From assembly GCA_900541975.1 (NCBI GenBank), contig UQLR01000012.1, forward strand, positions 18,862-82,861: a stretch of 64,000 nt of DNA, read 5' to 3'. The notes under the pieces were generated by a model. It worked only from the letters and a program-made list of their open reading frames with translations. It made no database searches and was not told the DNA's origin. This stretch comes from an uncultured Oscillospiraceae bacterium (GTDB taxonomy: Bacteria > Bacillota > Clostridia > Oscillospirales > Acutalibacteraceae). This document shows, piece by piece, positions 36,902 through 45,964 of the stretch. A program made the translations under genes and the position numbers. Each line of letters starts with the position of its first letter. Positions within the stretch are counted from its first letter, which is position 1.

Positions 36902-38176
36902 TTAATCCTTTGTTTCCGTCCGCTCTTGTTCAGCCGATTTTTTCATAATAAGCCTGGTAATACGCTGCTCAGACACCTCTGCAACCGTGATAAAAAGCGA
37001 ATCAAACTGAAAGCTGTCCCCCTCGTTTGGAATACTTCCCAACATTTCCAGCACCCATCCGCCAACCGAAACACTTTCGCTTTGAATGGTTTTGGGGTCA
37101 AGTGCAAAAAGTTCCAGCATTTCGTCGATATCCATATCTCCGCTTATCTCATACGAGCCGTCTGAAAGTTCTTTATACATATGCTCAATTTCTTCGTCTT
37201 CGTCCCATATTTCGCCTACAATTTCTTCCAGCAGGTCTTCCATCGTTACAATTCCGACTGTTCCGCCATACTCGTCGGAAACAATAGCGATATTGAGCTT
37301 TTTATGCTTAAAGTCTGTTAATACCTTTGAAAGCTTCTTTGTCTTGTAAATAAAATACGCCGGTTGGATCAGCTCTTGAATATTGGGCGTTTCCCCGTTG
37401 ACAATTGCCTCCAGAAAATCTCTGGTATGCAGTATTCCTATAACGTTGTCCAGTGTATCTTTGTATACCGGAATTCTGGAATAGCGCTCAGACAGGATCA
37501 GCTTTGCAATGTCGCGCACATCGTCGTTTACCTCAATAGCCGTAATATCTACACGCGGCGTCAAAACTTCCTGTACGGTTTTTTCATCAAAATCAAGTGC
37601 AGACTGTACAAGCTCGCGTTCCTGCTGTTCCAGCACGCCTTCTTCCTCAATGCTTTCAATAATATATTTCAGTTCATCCTCCGTTACAGAAGGGGTTTTT
37701 TCATTTTTATGCATCCTTTTAAGCGCGGCGCTTTTCATTTTAATAAAAATAAAAACAATTGGGGTAAATACCGTCATTAGAATCCGCAGTGCTTTTGCCG
37801 TAAACAGGCAATAGCTGTCTGCCCGCTCTTTTGCAATGCACTTCGGCATGATCTCCCCAAAGGTAAGCACCAAAAGCGTTACGGCACCTGTACTGATAGC
37901 GGCGCCCATATCTCCAAACAGATTGATACACAGTACCGTTGCAATAGAAGAACAACTAATATTGACAATATTGTTTCCAATCAGAACAGTTGTAAGTGCT
38001 TTGTCGTAATTTTCTGTAATATATAATGCATCTTTCGCCTTTTTGCTGCCGTTTTGTGCATCGTGCTTTAAACGGATTGTATTTACCGTAGAAAAAGCGG
38101 TTTCCACGGAAGAAAAAAAGGCGGAAAGTATAATGAGTATAAGAATGGCCACACTCATTATAATGTTTACTTCCAA
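36902..38176 (-). CDS. CNNM/CorC-type membrane protein with CBS pair
   Basis: The 424-residue protein has a DUF21 membrane domain with about four helices (residues 1-150, FFSSVETAFSTVNTIRLKH), a CBS pair (about 190-330: LTPRVDITAIEVNDDVRDI, RIPVYKDTLDNVIGILHTRD, EYGGTVGIVTMEDLLEEIVG) and a C-terminal CorC_HlyC domain (EISGDMDIDEMLELF). The family, often called hemolysin-like, is linked to Mg2+ export or homeostasis. TTG 38176 follows GGGGTG; an internal ATG 18 bases later is possible. It is monocistronic. Confidence 0.9.
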   Translation of the reverse strand: MEVNIIMSVAILILIILSAFFSSVETAFSTVNTIRLKHDAQNGSKKAKDALYITENYDKALTTVLIGNNIVNISCSSIATVLCINLFGDMGAAISTGAVTLLVLTFGEIMPKCIAKERADSYCLFTAKALRILMTVFTPIVFIFIKMKSAALKRMHKNEKTPSVTEDELKYIIESIEEEGVLEQQERELVQSALDFDEKTVQEVLTPRVDITAIEVNDDVRDIAKLILSERYSRIPVYKDTLDNVIGILHTRDFLEAIVNGETPNIQELIQPAYFIYKTKKLSKVLTDFKHKKLNIAIVSDEYGGTVGIVTMEDLLEEIVGEIWDEDEEIEHMYKELSDGSYEISGDMDIDEMLELFALDPKTIQSESVSVGGWVLEMLGSIPNEGDSFQFDSLFITVAEVSEQRITRLIMKKSAEQERTETKD

Positions 38177-38249
38177 AAAGTATCACCCCATATATGTTAA
38201 AAAAGATTCTTTGGAGAAATTGCCGCAAAGCTTTTTCCTTTCAGGACAT

Positions 38250-38278
38250 ACTATAGCATATCTGTATACAATTGGCAA
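38250..38278 (-). promoter_or_regulatory. Promoter of the CNNM gene
   Basis: On the minus strand TTGCCA (38278-38273) and TATAGT (38255-38250) are spaced by 17 bases, about 75 bases before the start codon. Confidence 0.55.
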
Positions 38279-38330
38279 ATATCTATTTTTATGCCAAAAG
38301 GTATATAAGACTCTTGTGTATAACCACCGC

Positions 38331-38356
38331 AAAAGGCCGCCTGCAGGCGGCCTTTT
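38331..38356. terminator. Palindromic terminator of the transcarboxylase-like operon
   Basis: AAAAGGCCGCC and GGCGGCCTTTT surround TGCA; the whole 26-base sequence is a perfect palindrome. It ends the biotin-enzyme operon on the minus strand, and no plus-strand gene precedes it. Confidence 0.85.
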
Positions 38357-38412
38357 GGTAAACGGAAAGAGATACGTTTCCATACTGTATGTTTTTTAAT
38401 GCAGACAAAACT

Positions 38413-39813
38413 TTATACGGGATGCACTTTATTTGCCCTGTCTATATGCGCGCTGTCAATTCCAGCCTGCCGGTCGCGGCGCTTTTTAAAAAAGTCGAGT
38501 GCAACTTTTGGAAACTGCGCATAGGACAATACATCCTCTTCCTGCTCAATCCATTGTGGAATCTCTGCACGTAGCTTTTCAAGCTCGGGCTCCAGCAAAT
38601 CTGCCGGGCGGCATTCTACTGGTTTTTCATCGCCAATAATCTGTTTTCTAAACGCTTTGTCAATTGGCATGGGCGTCGTTCCGTATTTGCCTGCCACAAG
38701 ATCTTTAAATTCATTGGTACACATTTTGTACCGCTGGCCTGTAATCACATTAAATACTGCCTGCGTACCTACAATCTGGGAGGTTGGCGTAACAAGCGGC
38801 GGATAGCCTGCATCTTTTCTGACCCTGGGAACTTCGTTTAAAACTTCCGTCAGCTGATCCTCTTTTCCTGCCTGTTTCAACTGGGAAAGCAGGTTGGAAA
38901 GCATTCCTCCCGGTACCTGGTAAATCAGCGCGTTTGCATCCACTGCAAGCATTTTGGGATCCAGCAGTCCATTGTCCAAATATTTCTGCCGCAAGCCCAT
39001 AAAATAATCGCGGATTTCATTTAAAAGGACCAGATCAAGCTCTGTGTCGTATTCCGTCCCCTGCAATGCTGCAACCATAGATTCCGTGGGCGCGTGCGAT
39101 GTTCCCAACGCCAAAGGCGACATGGCCGTATCTATAATATCCGCGCCGGCTTCAATCCCTTTGAGCAGGCACATGGACGCAAGGCCGGACGTATAATGCG
39201 TGTGCAGCTGAATTGGCAAATTAACCTGCGCCTTAATGGCGCCGACCAGCCGCCTTGTTTCATATGGAGTCAGCAGCGCCGCCATATCTTTAATACAAAT
39301 GGAGTCAGCCCCGGCGTTGGCAATGCGCTTTGCATAATCCACATAATAAAGCGTATTGAATACCGGCCCTGTTGTATAAGAAATCGCAACCTGTACGTGT
39401 GCTCCCTCTTTTTTGGCCGCCTTAATTGCGACTTCCAGATTTTTTATATCATTGAGGGCGTCAAAAATACGGATAATATCGATCCCGTTTGCAACCGAAC
39501 GCTGTACAAAATATTCCAGCACGTCATCTGCATAATGGCGGTAGCCAAGCATATTTTGCCCCCTGAACAGCATTTGCAGCTTGGTATTCGGACAGTTTTT
39601 ACGGATTATACGCAGTCTGTCCCAGGGGTCTTCGTTTAAAAAGCGCAGACATGCATCAAAAGTTGCACCGCCCCAACACTCCAAAGAGTGAAATCCCACC
39701 TGGTCAAGCTTTGGTAAGACAGGGAGCATTTCTTCTGTAGACATTCTGGTAGCAATCAATGACTGGTGCGCATCACGCAACACCGTTTCTGTAATCAAAA
39801 TCTTTTTAGCCAT
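38413..39813 (-). CDS. Oxaloacetate decarboxylase/transcarboxylase 5S-type carboxyltransferase
   Basis: The 466-residue protein is a pyruvate carboxyltransferase of the OadA/PycB/5S group. The barrel starts ITETVLRDAHQSLIATRM (metal ligand Asp), has the carboxylated-lysine site ADSICIKDMAALL, and LHTHYTSGLASM with metal-binding histidines; the C-terminal conserved domain runs from about 300 (VPGGMLSNLLSQL). It transfers a carboxyl group between biotin and pyruvate/oxaloacetate. The biotin carrier is a separate gene upstream, and a 12S-type subunit begins the operon, so it is best read as part of a transcarboxylase. OadB-like membrane genes are absent. Confidence 0.9.
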   Translation of the reverse strand: MAKKILITETVLRDAHQSLIATRMSTEEMLPVLPKLDQVGFHSLECWGGATFDACLRFLNEDPWDRLRIIRKNCPNTKLQMLFRGQNMLGYRHYADDVLEYFVQRSVANGIDIIRIFDALNDIKNLEVAIKAAKKEGAHVQVAISYTTGPVFNTLYYVDYAKRIANAGADSICIKDMAALLTPYETRRLVGAIKAQVNLPIQLHTHYTSGLASMCLLKGIEAGADIIDTAMSPLALGTSHAPTESMVAALQGTEYDTELDLVLLNEIRDYFMGLRQKYLDNGLLDPKMLAVDANALIYQVPGGMLSNLLSQLKQAGKEDQLTEVLNEVPRVRKDAGYPPLVTPTSQIVGTQAVFNVITGQRYKMCTNEFKDLVAGKYGTTPMPIDKAFRKQIIGDEKPVECRPADLLEPELEKLRAEIPQWIEQEEDVLSYAQFPKVALDFFKKRRDRQAGIDSAHIDRANKVHPV

Positions 39814-39865
39814 AGCTGTTGGTCCTTCCCTTTCGGTTAAGATATAAAGGCTTTTTCCTGCCGGG

Positions 39866-40228
39866 CTATTTCAATACTACAAGTACTGTACCGGATTCCA
39901 CGCTGTCGCCCTTGTTAACACTTACAGCCTCTACAACCGCATCACGCGGCGCCATAATTTCGTTTTCCATTTTCATTGCTTCCAGAACAACCAGAATATC
40001 GCCCTTGGAAACCTTTTGCCCCACACTTACAGCTACGGAAACGATTGTCCCGGGCATGGGGCACTTTACAGGCTCGCCCCCCAAAGCAGAAGCAGCCGCA
40101 GGCGCAGGCGGTGCTGCGGGCGGTGCGGGTGTGGGCGCCGCGGGTGCTGCAGGAGTTGCCGATGCGTCAATTTCTTCAACCTGTACGTTATATGCTGTGC
40201 CGTTTACCGTAATCTTTAAATTTTTCAT
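39866..40228 (-). CDS. Biotin carboxyl carrier protein (1.3S/OadC-type)
   Basis: The 120-residue protein has a short N-terminal strand region, a flexible Ala/Pro linker (about 24-48) and a biotinyl domain with the biotinylation motif EAMKM (Lys86) and [15 protein letters not shown]. It carries the carboxyl group between the two carboxyltransferase subunits encoded on either side. The order 12S-type, biotin carrier, 5S-type matches a complete transcarboxylase. The ribosome site is AAAGGGATGG. Confidence 0.93.
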   Translation of the reverse strand: MKNLKITVNGTAYNVQVEEIDASATPAAPAAPTPAPPAAPPAPAAASALGGEPVKCPMPGTIVSVAVSVGQKVSKGDILVVLEAMKMENEIMAPRDAVVEAVSVNKGDSVESGTVLVVLK

Positions 40229-40298
40229 GATGCACCATCCCTTTAATTGATCATTTTACCACTTATCATATATACTCATACAAAAAAGCGTTGCCATG

Positions 40299-41627
40299 TT
40301 ACAGGATTGTTCCATGTTTTTTGGGCAGCCTGGAAACACGTTTGCCTGAAAGCATATCCAGCGCGGAAAAAAGCTTGTTTCTGGTATCCTGCGGCGCTAT
40401 TACATCCTGCACATAACCGTTTGCTGCTGCTTTAAAGGCACTGCATTCTTTTTCTTTATATGTTTTTACCAACTCCTGGCGTGTATCCCTGGGAGCGTTC
40501 ATTTTATCCTCCCACATAATCGCCGCGCCGGCTTCCGGCGGAAGCGGAGAAATAGCAGCATTTGCCCAAGCAAGCGTAACGTCTGTATTGGCGCCTGATC
40601 CTGCCACAGCGACATAAAATGCGCCGTACGCTTCACCCGTAATTACTGTTACCTTCACGGTTGTCGCGTCCGCATATGCGGCAGTCAGGTGCGAAGCTGC
40701 CTTTAAGCAGCCAAAGCCCTTGCTGTCTGCAAATGTCACGACCGGTATTGTAAAGGCGTCGCAAAATTTTACAAAACGGGCAATTTTTGTACAATCATCC
40801 TGCAGAAGCGTTTGCCCGTTTGTCTTTACCATACCAGCTACGCTTCCATAAAGCCTTGCAAAACCCACAACCGCGTTCTTACCAAACGCGCTTTGCAGTT
40901 CCAAAAAACTTCCGTTATCAAATACGGATTTGATTACGTCTGTATTTTGCGGATCTTCCGGTTCATCTGTATCGGCAGCCGGCGCAGGGCTAAGATTATT
41001 AGAGGGCATAAAGCCAAGCAAAGTTCTTGCCTTTTCAATTGCTTCTTCTGTATTTTTTGCCGTCAAATGTGAAAGGCCGTAATTTTCGGCATCTTCACAA
41101 CTGCCGCCTTCCCCGTTTGTTGCCAGGGAAAGCCGGGCCTTTTCCGACAAAATAACAAAATCGGCGCCAGATGCGTTCAATGCGCCGATCCCCAGACAGG
41201 CGCCCAATACTACGGATATCTGTGGAACAACGCCAGACAGGGTAGAAACGCTGTTTAAAATGCTTCCAAAGGAAGACAGCATGTCCACCCCCTGCATAAG
41301 ACGCGCGCCGGTTGAATCATACAGGCCAACCACAGGCGCGCCGGTTTTAACTGCAAGGCTATACAGCTTTTTGAGCTTTGCCGCCTGGGCGGTTGACATT
41401 GCGCCACCGGCTATGTCGCTATTCTGCGCAAAGGCAAATATTGGGCAGCCGTTTGCCATACCGTAAGCCGCTATAACCTCGGCATAGCCGTTTTCTGATT
41501 TGGCATAAGCGTCTATTTCTGAAAAAACGCCGCCATCAAACAGCAATTGCAGGTTTTTATAAGCCGAAGTGTTTTCAATTGCAGCCTTTGCCTGACTAAG
41601 CAACTGTTGCTTTTGTTCCATACTCAT
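40299..41627 (-). CDS. Acyl-CoA carboxyltransferase (12S/MmdA-like), short form
   Basis: The 442-residue product is a crotonase-fold carboxyltransferase of the MmdA/PccB/12S family. The N-terminal half has AQNSDIAGGAMSTAQAAKL, VKTGAPVVGLYDSTGAR and GACLGIGALNASGADFVIL; the C-terminal half has FDNGSFLEL, VVTFADSKGFG and TGEAYGAFYVAVAGSG. Family members are usually 500-520 residues, so the N-terminal domain is shortened. The natural substrate would be methylmalonyl-CoA, propionyl-CoA or a related acyl-CoA; the sequence alone does not decide. It is the first gene of the operon, with its own consensus promoter. Confidence 0.85.
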   Translation of the reverse strand: MSMEQKQQLLSQAKAAIENTSAYKNLQLLFDGGVFSEIDAYAKSENGYAEVIAAYGMANGCPIFAFAQNSDIAGGAMSTAQAAKLKKLYSLAVKTGAPVVGLYDSTGARLMQGVDMLSSFGSILNSVSTLSGVVPQISVVLGACLGIGALNASGADFVILSEKARLSLATNGEGGSCEDAENYGLSHLTAKNTEEAIEKARTLLGFMPSNNLSPAPAADTDEPEDPQNTDVIKSVFDNGSFLELQSAFGKNAVVGFARLYGSVAGMVKTNGQTLLQDDCTKIARFVKFCDAFTIPVVTFADSKGFGCLKAASHLTAAYADATTVKVTVITGEAYGAFYVAVAGSGANTDVTLAWANAAISPLPPEAGAAIMWEDKMNAPRDTRQELVKTYKEKECSAFKAAANGYVQDVIAPQDTRNKLFSALDMLSGKRVSRLPKKHGTIL

Positions 41628-41675
41628 CCGTGTTCCTCCGTTCCTACTGCTAAATCAATAAAGCTATACAGATTT

Positions 41676-41704
41676 ATTATAATAAAACCATGCAGAAACT
41701 ACAA
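41676..41704 (-). promoter_or_regulatory. Promoter of the transcarboxylase-like operon
   Basis: On the minus strand TTGTAG (41704-41699) and TATAAT (41681-41676) are spaced by 17 bases, about 50 bases before the first gene. Confidence 0.7.
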
Positions 41705-41713
41705 GCAGAAAAA

Positions 41714-42124
41714 TCAGCCCCTACAATTTTTGCACTTTTTAAACAATTCTTTTAGTTCTATGGAATATTTTTGTCCATTTTGTTTAATCCCAAAACGAAA
41801 CTGTATCGTTTCCGCCACAGCAAGTCCACAATCCAGCCCGGAAAGCATACGGTTAAGCGCATAAGACCCCGCCGCGCGAATGAGATATTCCGCTATTTCC
41901 GCAGAATCCTCTGCACCGCCATCCGGTGCAGGCCGGTTGGTACTTCCATATATCTCAAGAGCGTGCAGGTACAGCCTGTCCCCTTTTGGTTCTACCAATA
42001 CAAAACCCAGAACGGTTCCGCGTTCGTCTGCCATTAGCAGTCTTGCATTCCCTGAAGAAATATGATATTTTTCAAAAACCGGCCCTGCTATGCCCGCTTC
42101 GTCTACAGGCTTTACGCACAGCAT
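41714..42124 (-). CDS. Unknown protein, GNAT-like in outline
   Basis: The 136-residue protein is not firmly recognised. The order of a beta strand (GTVLGFVLVEPKGDRLYLHAL) and a long helix (AEYLIRAAGSYALNRML) recalls the core of GNAT acetyltransferases, but no acetyl-CoA loop (Q/RxxGxG/A) is visible. It ends in a Lys/Cys-rich tail (FKKCKNCRG). It follows rluB by 19 bases and has an AAAGGATTGG ribosome site, so it is the last gene of the scp-dacF-rluB cluster. Confidence 0.6.
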   Translation of the reverse strand: MLCVKPVDEAGIAGPVFEKYHISSGNARLLMADERGTVLGFVLVEPKGDRLYLHALEIYGSTNRPAPDGGAEDSAEIAEYLIRAAGSYALNRMLSGLDCGLAVAETIQFRFGIKQNGQKYSIELKELFKKCKNCRG

Positions 42125-42143
42125 CGTACCAATCCTTTCTGTC

Positions 42144-42899
42144 TTAAAGTACCTGCGCCGTAGTGTTTGGCCTTGCAGACAACCTTTTTACTTCGTCTGT
42201 TGTCAGCTCACGCCATTTCCCCGGCGGCAACATGCCAAGTTTCACCTGGCCGATCGCCGTACGCCTGAGCCTTGCCACCTCCAGCCCAAGCTGGCCGCAC
42301 ATTTTCCGGATCTGGCGGTTTCGGCCTTCCCGGAGGATAACCTCCAATACACACTTTTGCTCCTGTTTTGTAATAACATGCACCTGGCATGGCGCTGTTT
42401 TTCTGCCATCCACCACCATGCCCGCGCACATCTGGTCAATCTGTTCGTCGCTGGCTACAGGACGAACCGTCACACGATACACTTTATAAACATGTTTTGC
42501 AGGATGTGTTACTTTGTTGGCGAATTCGCCGTCATTGGTCAATAAAAGCAGCCCTTCAGAATCTCTGTCCAGACGGCCCACAGGGTAAACCCGCGCCGGC
42601 ACATCCGCGACAAGTTCTGCCACGCACTTCCTTCCCAATTCATCGTGCATTGTCGTTACATAACCCCGCGGTTTATACAGCATAATATAATAATATCTGG
42701 CCTTTGCACGCCCGGATACTTTCTTTCCCTTTACCAATACCTTATCATAAACAGGGTCCACCTTATCGCCTATTTGGGCGACTCTGCCGTTTACCTTCAC
42801 GCAACCCTGCTCAATCAGTTCTTCTGCTTTTCTTCTGGACGTCACCCCGCAGTCTGCAAGCATCTTTTGCAGCCGGACCAGTTTCTTTTCCACCATCAT
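42144..42899 (-). CDS. rluB: 23S rRNA pseudouridine synthase, RluB/RsuA family
   Basis: The 251-residue enzyme has an N-terminal S4 RNA-binding domain (VRLQKMLADCGVTSRRKAEELI, GCVKVNGRVAQIGDKV) and a RsuA-family catalytic domain with the nucleophile in PVGRLDRDSEGLLLLTNDG and the closing REGRNRQIRKM. It converts a uridine near helix 89/90 of 23S rRNA (family knowledge). The start is uncertain: ATG 42899, ATG 42896 and ATG 42917 are all in frame, and none has an ideal ribosome site. It follows dacF directly, as in Bacillus subtilis where rluB sits near scpAB and dacB. Confidence 0.9.
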   Translation of the reverse strand: MMVEKKLVRLQKMLADCGVTSRRKAEELIEQGCVKVNGRVAQIGDKVDPVYDKVLVKGKKVSGRAKARYYYIMLYKPRGYVTTMHDELGRKCVAELVADVPARVYPVGRLDRDSEGLLLLTNDGEFANKVTHPAKHVYKVYRVTVRPVASDEQIDQMCAGMVVDGRKTAPCQVHVITKQEQKCVLEVILREGRNRQIRKMCGQLGLEVARLRRTAIGQVKLGMLPPGKWRELTTDEVKRLSARPNTTAQVL

Positions 42900-42942
42900 T
42901 CCACCATTTTCTTTCATCCTTGCGCCATAGCCGCATGGGCTG

Positions 42943-44118
42943 TCAGGAAAAAAGATTTGAAAAAAACGCGCCGATTTTTTCAAAAAACCCTTTTTCTACC
43001 TGCTCATACGCATAAGCTCTATCTGCTACCAGGTCGTTTGACGCTACTTTTTCCCCGTTTAATGTGTATACAACCTTTCCAAGCACCTGCCCCGCTTCCA
43101 CCGGCGCATAAACAAATGGCGGCAGGGAAACCTGCCTTACAATTTTGTCCTGATCTGCATTTGGTACAACAACGTCTGCCTTAGTATAGCCGCTTACACG
43201 GACATAATCCTCTTCTCCTCCTGCAAGCGGCAGTTTGATATGGCAGGCTGTGTCGTCAAAAGAGACGCGTGTCAGCTGCTCAAAGCCGTATTCATACATC
43301 TTTATATGGTCATTCCAGTCGTCCGGCGCGTGCAACGTTACCGCAATCAGCTTTACGCCGTCCTTTTCAGCGCTTGTTACAAGGCACCTGCCGGCTTTGT
43401 CGGTAAATCCGGTTTTTCCGCCCGTACAGTATTCGTACATAGACAAAAGCCGGTTATGGTTATTATAAGTATAGGCCTGCCCCTGCGGTTTGATAAACGT
43501 AACCTTCATGCTTTTTTGTCCGCTGATGTCTGCAAATGCATCGTTGCTGATCGCGCAGTCCATCAACAGCGCCATATCCTGCGCTGTGGAGTAATGCATA
43601 TCGTTATCCAATCCCGAAGGCGTTACAAAATGGGAATTTTTCATCCCGATTTGCTGCGCCTTTTGGTTCATTGCTTTGGCGAAGCCTTCAAAACTGCCGC
43701 CCACAGCTAAAGCCGCTGCATTGGCTGCGTCGTTGCCTGAAGCCATCATCATGCCTGCCGCAAGATCCGTTAATTTTAGCTGGTCGCCTGCTTTTAAATA
43801 CATGGACGAGCCTTCTGCATACATTTCTTCTGTTACCGTTACCGTCTTATTCTGCGCTGCAGCGGCTTCTAATGCCAAAAGCGTGGTCATAATTTTTGTC
43901 GTGCTTGCCATCGGCAGTTTTTCCTGCGCGTTCTTTTCAAATAAAAACGCCCCGTTATTTACGCAAAACAGTGCCGCTGCCTGGGCGGAAACAGAAGGAA
44001 CCTCCTGTGCCGCAGCGGGCTTCTGCAAAGCTGCCAGCATGGTAAAAGAAACGATCAAACATACAATTGCTGCTTTTCTTCTGTACAAGGGCCTCTCTCC
44101 CTTAGCCGTTTTTTCCAT
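42943..44118 (-). CDS. dacF: D-alanyl-D-alanine carboxypeptidase, DacF type
   Basis: The 391-residue class C penicillin-binding protein trims the terminal D-Ala from peptidoglycan stem peptides. It has a signal peptide (residues about 10-37, ending PAAAQ), the catalytic SxxK Ser72-Thr-Thr-Lys75, Ser128-Gly-Asn130 and KTGFT near 233. A PBP5-like C-terminal beta domain and a final amphipathic stretch (EKGFFEKIGAFFSNLF) anchor it to the membrane. The start ATG 44118 gives a normal signal peptide; a longer frame from a TTG at 44175 is less likely. Its position between ytfJ and rluB is typical of sporulating Clostridia. Confidence 0.92.
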   Translation of the reverse strand: MEKTAKGERPLYRRKAAIVCLIVSFTMLAALQKPAAAQEVPSVSAQAAALFCVNNGAFLFEKNAQEKLPMASTTKIMTTLLALEAAAAQNKTVTVTEEMYAEGSSMYLKAGDQLKLTDLAAGMMMASGNDAANAAALAVGGSFEGFAKAMNQKAQQIGMKNSHFVTPSGLDNDMHYSTAQDMALLMDCAISNDAFADISGQKSMKVTFIKPQGQAYTYNNHNRLLSMYEYCTGGKTGFTDKAGRCLVTSAEKDGVKLIAVTLHAPDDWNDHIKMYEYGFEQLTRVSFDDTACHIKLPLAGGEEDYVRVSGYTKADVVVPNADQDKIVRQVSLPPFVYAPVEAGQVLGKVVYTLNGEKVASNDLVADRAYAYEQVEKGFFEKIGAFFSNLFS

Positions 44119-44206
44119 CCGCCTGCTTAAACGTCCCCTGTGCAGGATGTTTAAGCACACGTACCGTGACAACAATACATATGCTTGTTTTTCTACTGTT
44201 TATACC

Positions 44207-44632
44207 TTATGCCTGGGGATCGTCCAGTTTAATCTGGTCGGCCTCTTCTTTTTTTTCTTTTGCATCCTTCTTAAAAAGTGCAGACACTTTGTCGATAATT
44301 TCCGGCACAAGGCCTACAACTCTGTCTGCTGTTCCGTCGTAGCTTTCTATATTCAAAAGCTCAACCTTGCCGTTGCAAACGGCCAAAAATGCAATTGGGT
44401 TAATCGAAACACCCGCACCGCTGCCACCACCGAAAATTTCTTTGTTTGGCGCGTTTTTAGACGGAATATCCGACCCTCCTGAGGCAAAGCCGTAGCTCAC
44501 CTTGGAAACGGGGATAATCACCGTGCCGTCCGGCGTGGTAATAGGATCGCCTACAATTGTGTTGACGTCTACCATTTCTTTAATTTTCTGCATGGTTATG
44601 TCCATTAAGCCTTCAATAGGATGTTCACTCAT
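44207..44632 (-). CDS. ytfJ: GerW/YtfJ-family sporulation protein
   Basis: The 141-residue product starts MSEHPIEGLMDITMQKIKEM and has IVGDPITTPDGTVIIPVSKV and a GGGSGAGVSINPIAFL core, all hallmarks of the YtfJ (GerW) family, which is made during sporulation and needed for normal spore germination in Bacillus. The C-terminal tail is Lys/Glu-rich. ATG 44632 follows AAGGCGG. The neighbour upstream is the DUF2953 protein, its usual partner. Confidence 0.93.
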   Translation of the reverse strand: MSEHPIEGLMDITMQKIKEMVDVNTIVGDPITTPDGTVIIPVSKVSYGFASGGSDIPSKNAPNKEIFGGGSGAGVSINPIAFLAVCNGKVELLNIESYDGTADRVVGLVPEIIDKVSALFKKDAKEKKEEADQIKLDDPQA

Positions 44633-44695
44633 AAAAAGCACCGCCTTTTTTGTTATATCTATTGTAATCTTTATTTTTCAATAAAACCTTTCTGA

Positions 44696-45343
44696 TTAAA
44701 TTATACCCTGCCTTCTGACTTTTATAAACCGCCTGAAAAGTTTATATGCGCCTTTTATCAAATTGCCTAAAAAGAACAGCAGTGAAATCCGCGCCTGCGC
44801 CCGGCAGATAATTTTGGTTTGCTTACAGTCATAATCCGGATGGATATCAATCTGCAGCTTTTTATATTTTTTTACGGCTGAAGTAATTACACCCGTTGCG
44901 GGATAAACCGCAGCGCATATATAGCCGTAAGCGACAGCCGTATCCGCCGCATTCTCACCGCCTACGCATATGTCTATATTCAGGCAGGACAAAACTGTAT
45001 GCCGCAGCAACCCTTTTAAAACGCTACCAGCCGCCTTTGCCGTTTCCTTAAGCAGGCGTAAAAAACCGGAAAGGCCCGTTTGCCGTATGATTTCTTTTAT
45101 GGCGTTTTCATCCTTACCCGTATCTTCCGCTCGTTTTTGCGCTTTTGCAGAGGGAGAGGTCTTCTTTTTTTTCTTTTGCTTTGGCGGTGCGATTGTATAG
45201 CAAAAGCAGAGGTACCGCACGCTAAGATGCAACTGCGTATCAAAATGCGCGTTCCATGTGACGGGCAAAAGAAGCAAGCCAAGCAAAACAAGCAAAATTG
45301 CAAGTATAATGATGACCGCTACCAAGCCAAACCCTCCCGTCAT
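44696..45343 (-). CDS. DUF2953 protein (YtfI-like)
   Basis: The 215-residue protein has one N-terminal membrane segment (VAVIIILAILLVLLGLLLLPV), a basic linker (KQKKKKKTSPSAK) and a soluble domain with HTVLSCLNIDICVGGENAADTAVAYGYICA and VHPDYD-type strands typical of DUF2953. In Bacillus the homologue is ytfI, paired with ytfJ as here. Function is not established; expression in sporulation is inferred from the partner. Confidence 0.85.
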   Translation of the reverse strand: MTGGFGLVAVIIILAILLVLLGLLLLPVTWNAHFDTQLHLSVRYLCFCYTIAPPKQKKKKKTSPSAKAQKRAEDTGKDENAIKEIIRQTGLSGFLRLLKETAKAAGSVLKGLLRHTVLSCLNIDICVGGENAADTAVAYGYICAAVYPATGVITSAVKKYKKLQIDIHPDYDCKQTKIICRAQARISLLFFLGNLIKGAYKLFRRFIKVRRQGII

Positions 45344-45364
45344 ACAAGGAAAAGGCCGGCAGGA

Positions 45365-45919
45365 TCATGCCGTTTGCCCCGGTTCCTTTTCCTCCTGTTT
45401 TTGCGCTTTATCCTCTGGCAAGGCAGGCAGATTGTCCAGCGAATCCAGCTGAAAGCTGCGTAAGAAATTTTCTGTCGTACCATACAGCAGCGGCCTGCCG
45501 GGAAGCTCCAGCCTGCCTTTTTCTTCAAGCAGGCCCTTTGACAGCAGGCTGCCAATTACGCCGGAACAATCCACACCTCTTACCTGTTCTACAAATGCCT
45601 TTGTCACCGGTTGATTATATGCAACAACCGCCAGTACCTCAAGCGCAGCCTGCGAAAGCGGAGTATTGCGGCGCAGATCCATCACGCGGCGAATATATTC
45701 GCCATATTCCTTCTTATTACAAAGCTGGAAGCTGTCCTCCAGCCGTATAACGGTCAGGCCTCTGTCGGCAGCGCTGTATTCTTCTGCAAGCCGCTGCGCC
45801 TGCTCTTTAATTGCTTTTATATCGGTATCGAGCGCATCTGCAATCCTTTGTGCCGGCACAGGCGCACCGGCTGCAAATAAAATAGCTTCAAGCGCCGCTT
45901 TCACGTGATGGTTGTCCAT
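45365..45919 (-). CDS. scpB: Chromosome segregation and condensation protein ScpB
   Basis: The 184-residue protein is the kleisin-associated ScpB: two winged-helix domains with HHVKAALEAILFAAGAPV at the start, NTPLSQAALEVLAVVAYNQPV in the middle and GRPLLYGTTENFLRSF at the end. It binds ScpA and SMC to form bacterial condensin. It follows scpA by 45 bases, with a GGAAGGAG ribosome site. The C terminus is a short acidic tail. Confidence 0.96.
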   Translation of the reverse strand: MDNHHVKAALEAILFAAGAPVPAQRIADALDTDIKAIKEQAQRLAEEYSAADRGLTVIRLEDSFQLCNKKEYGEYIRRVMDLRRNTPLSQAALEVLAVVAYNQPVTKAFVEQVRGVDCSGVIGSLLSKGLLEEKGRLELPGRPLLYGTTENFLRSFQLDSLDNLPALPEDKAQKQEEKEPGQTA

Positions 45920-45964
45920 CGCCGCACACCGCTCCTTCCCTGTTTTCCTCTTATACGTAAGAAA

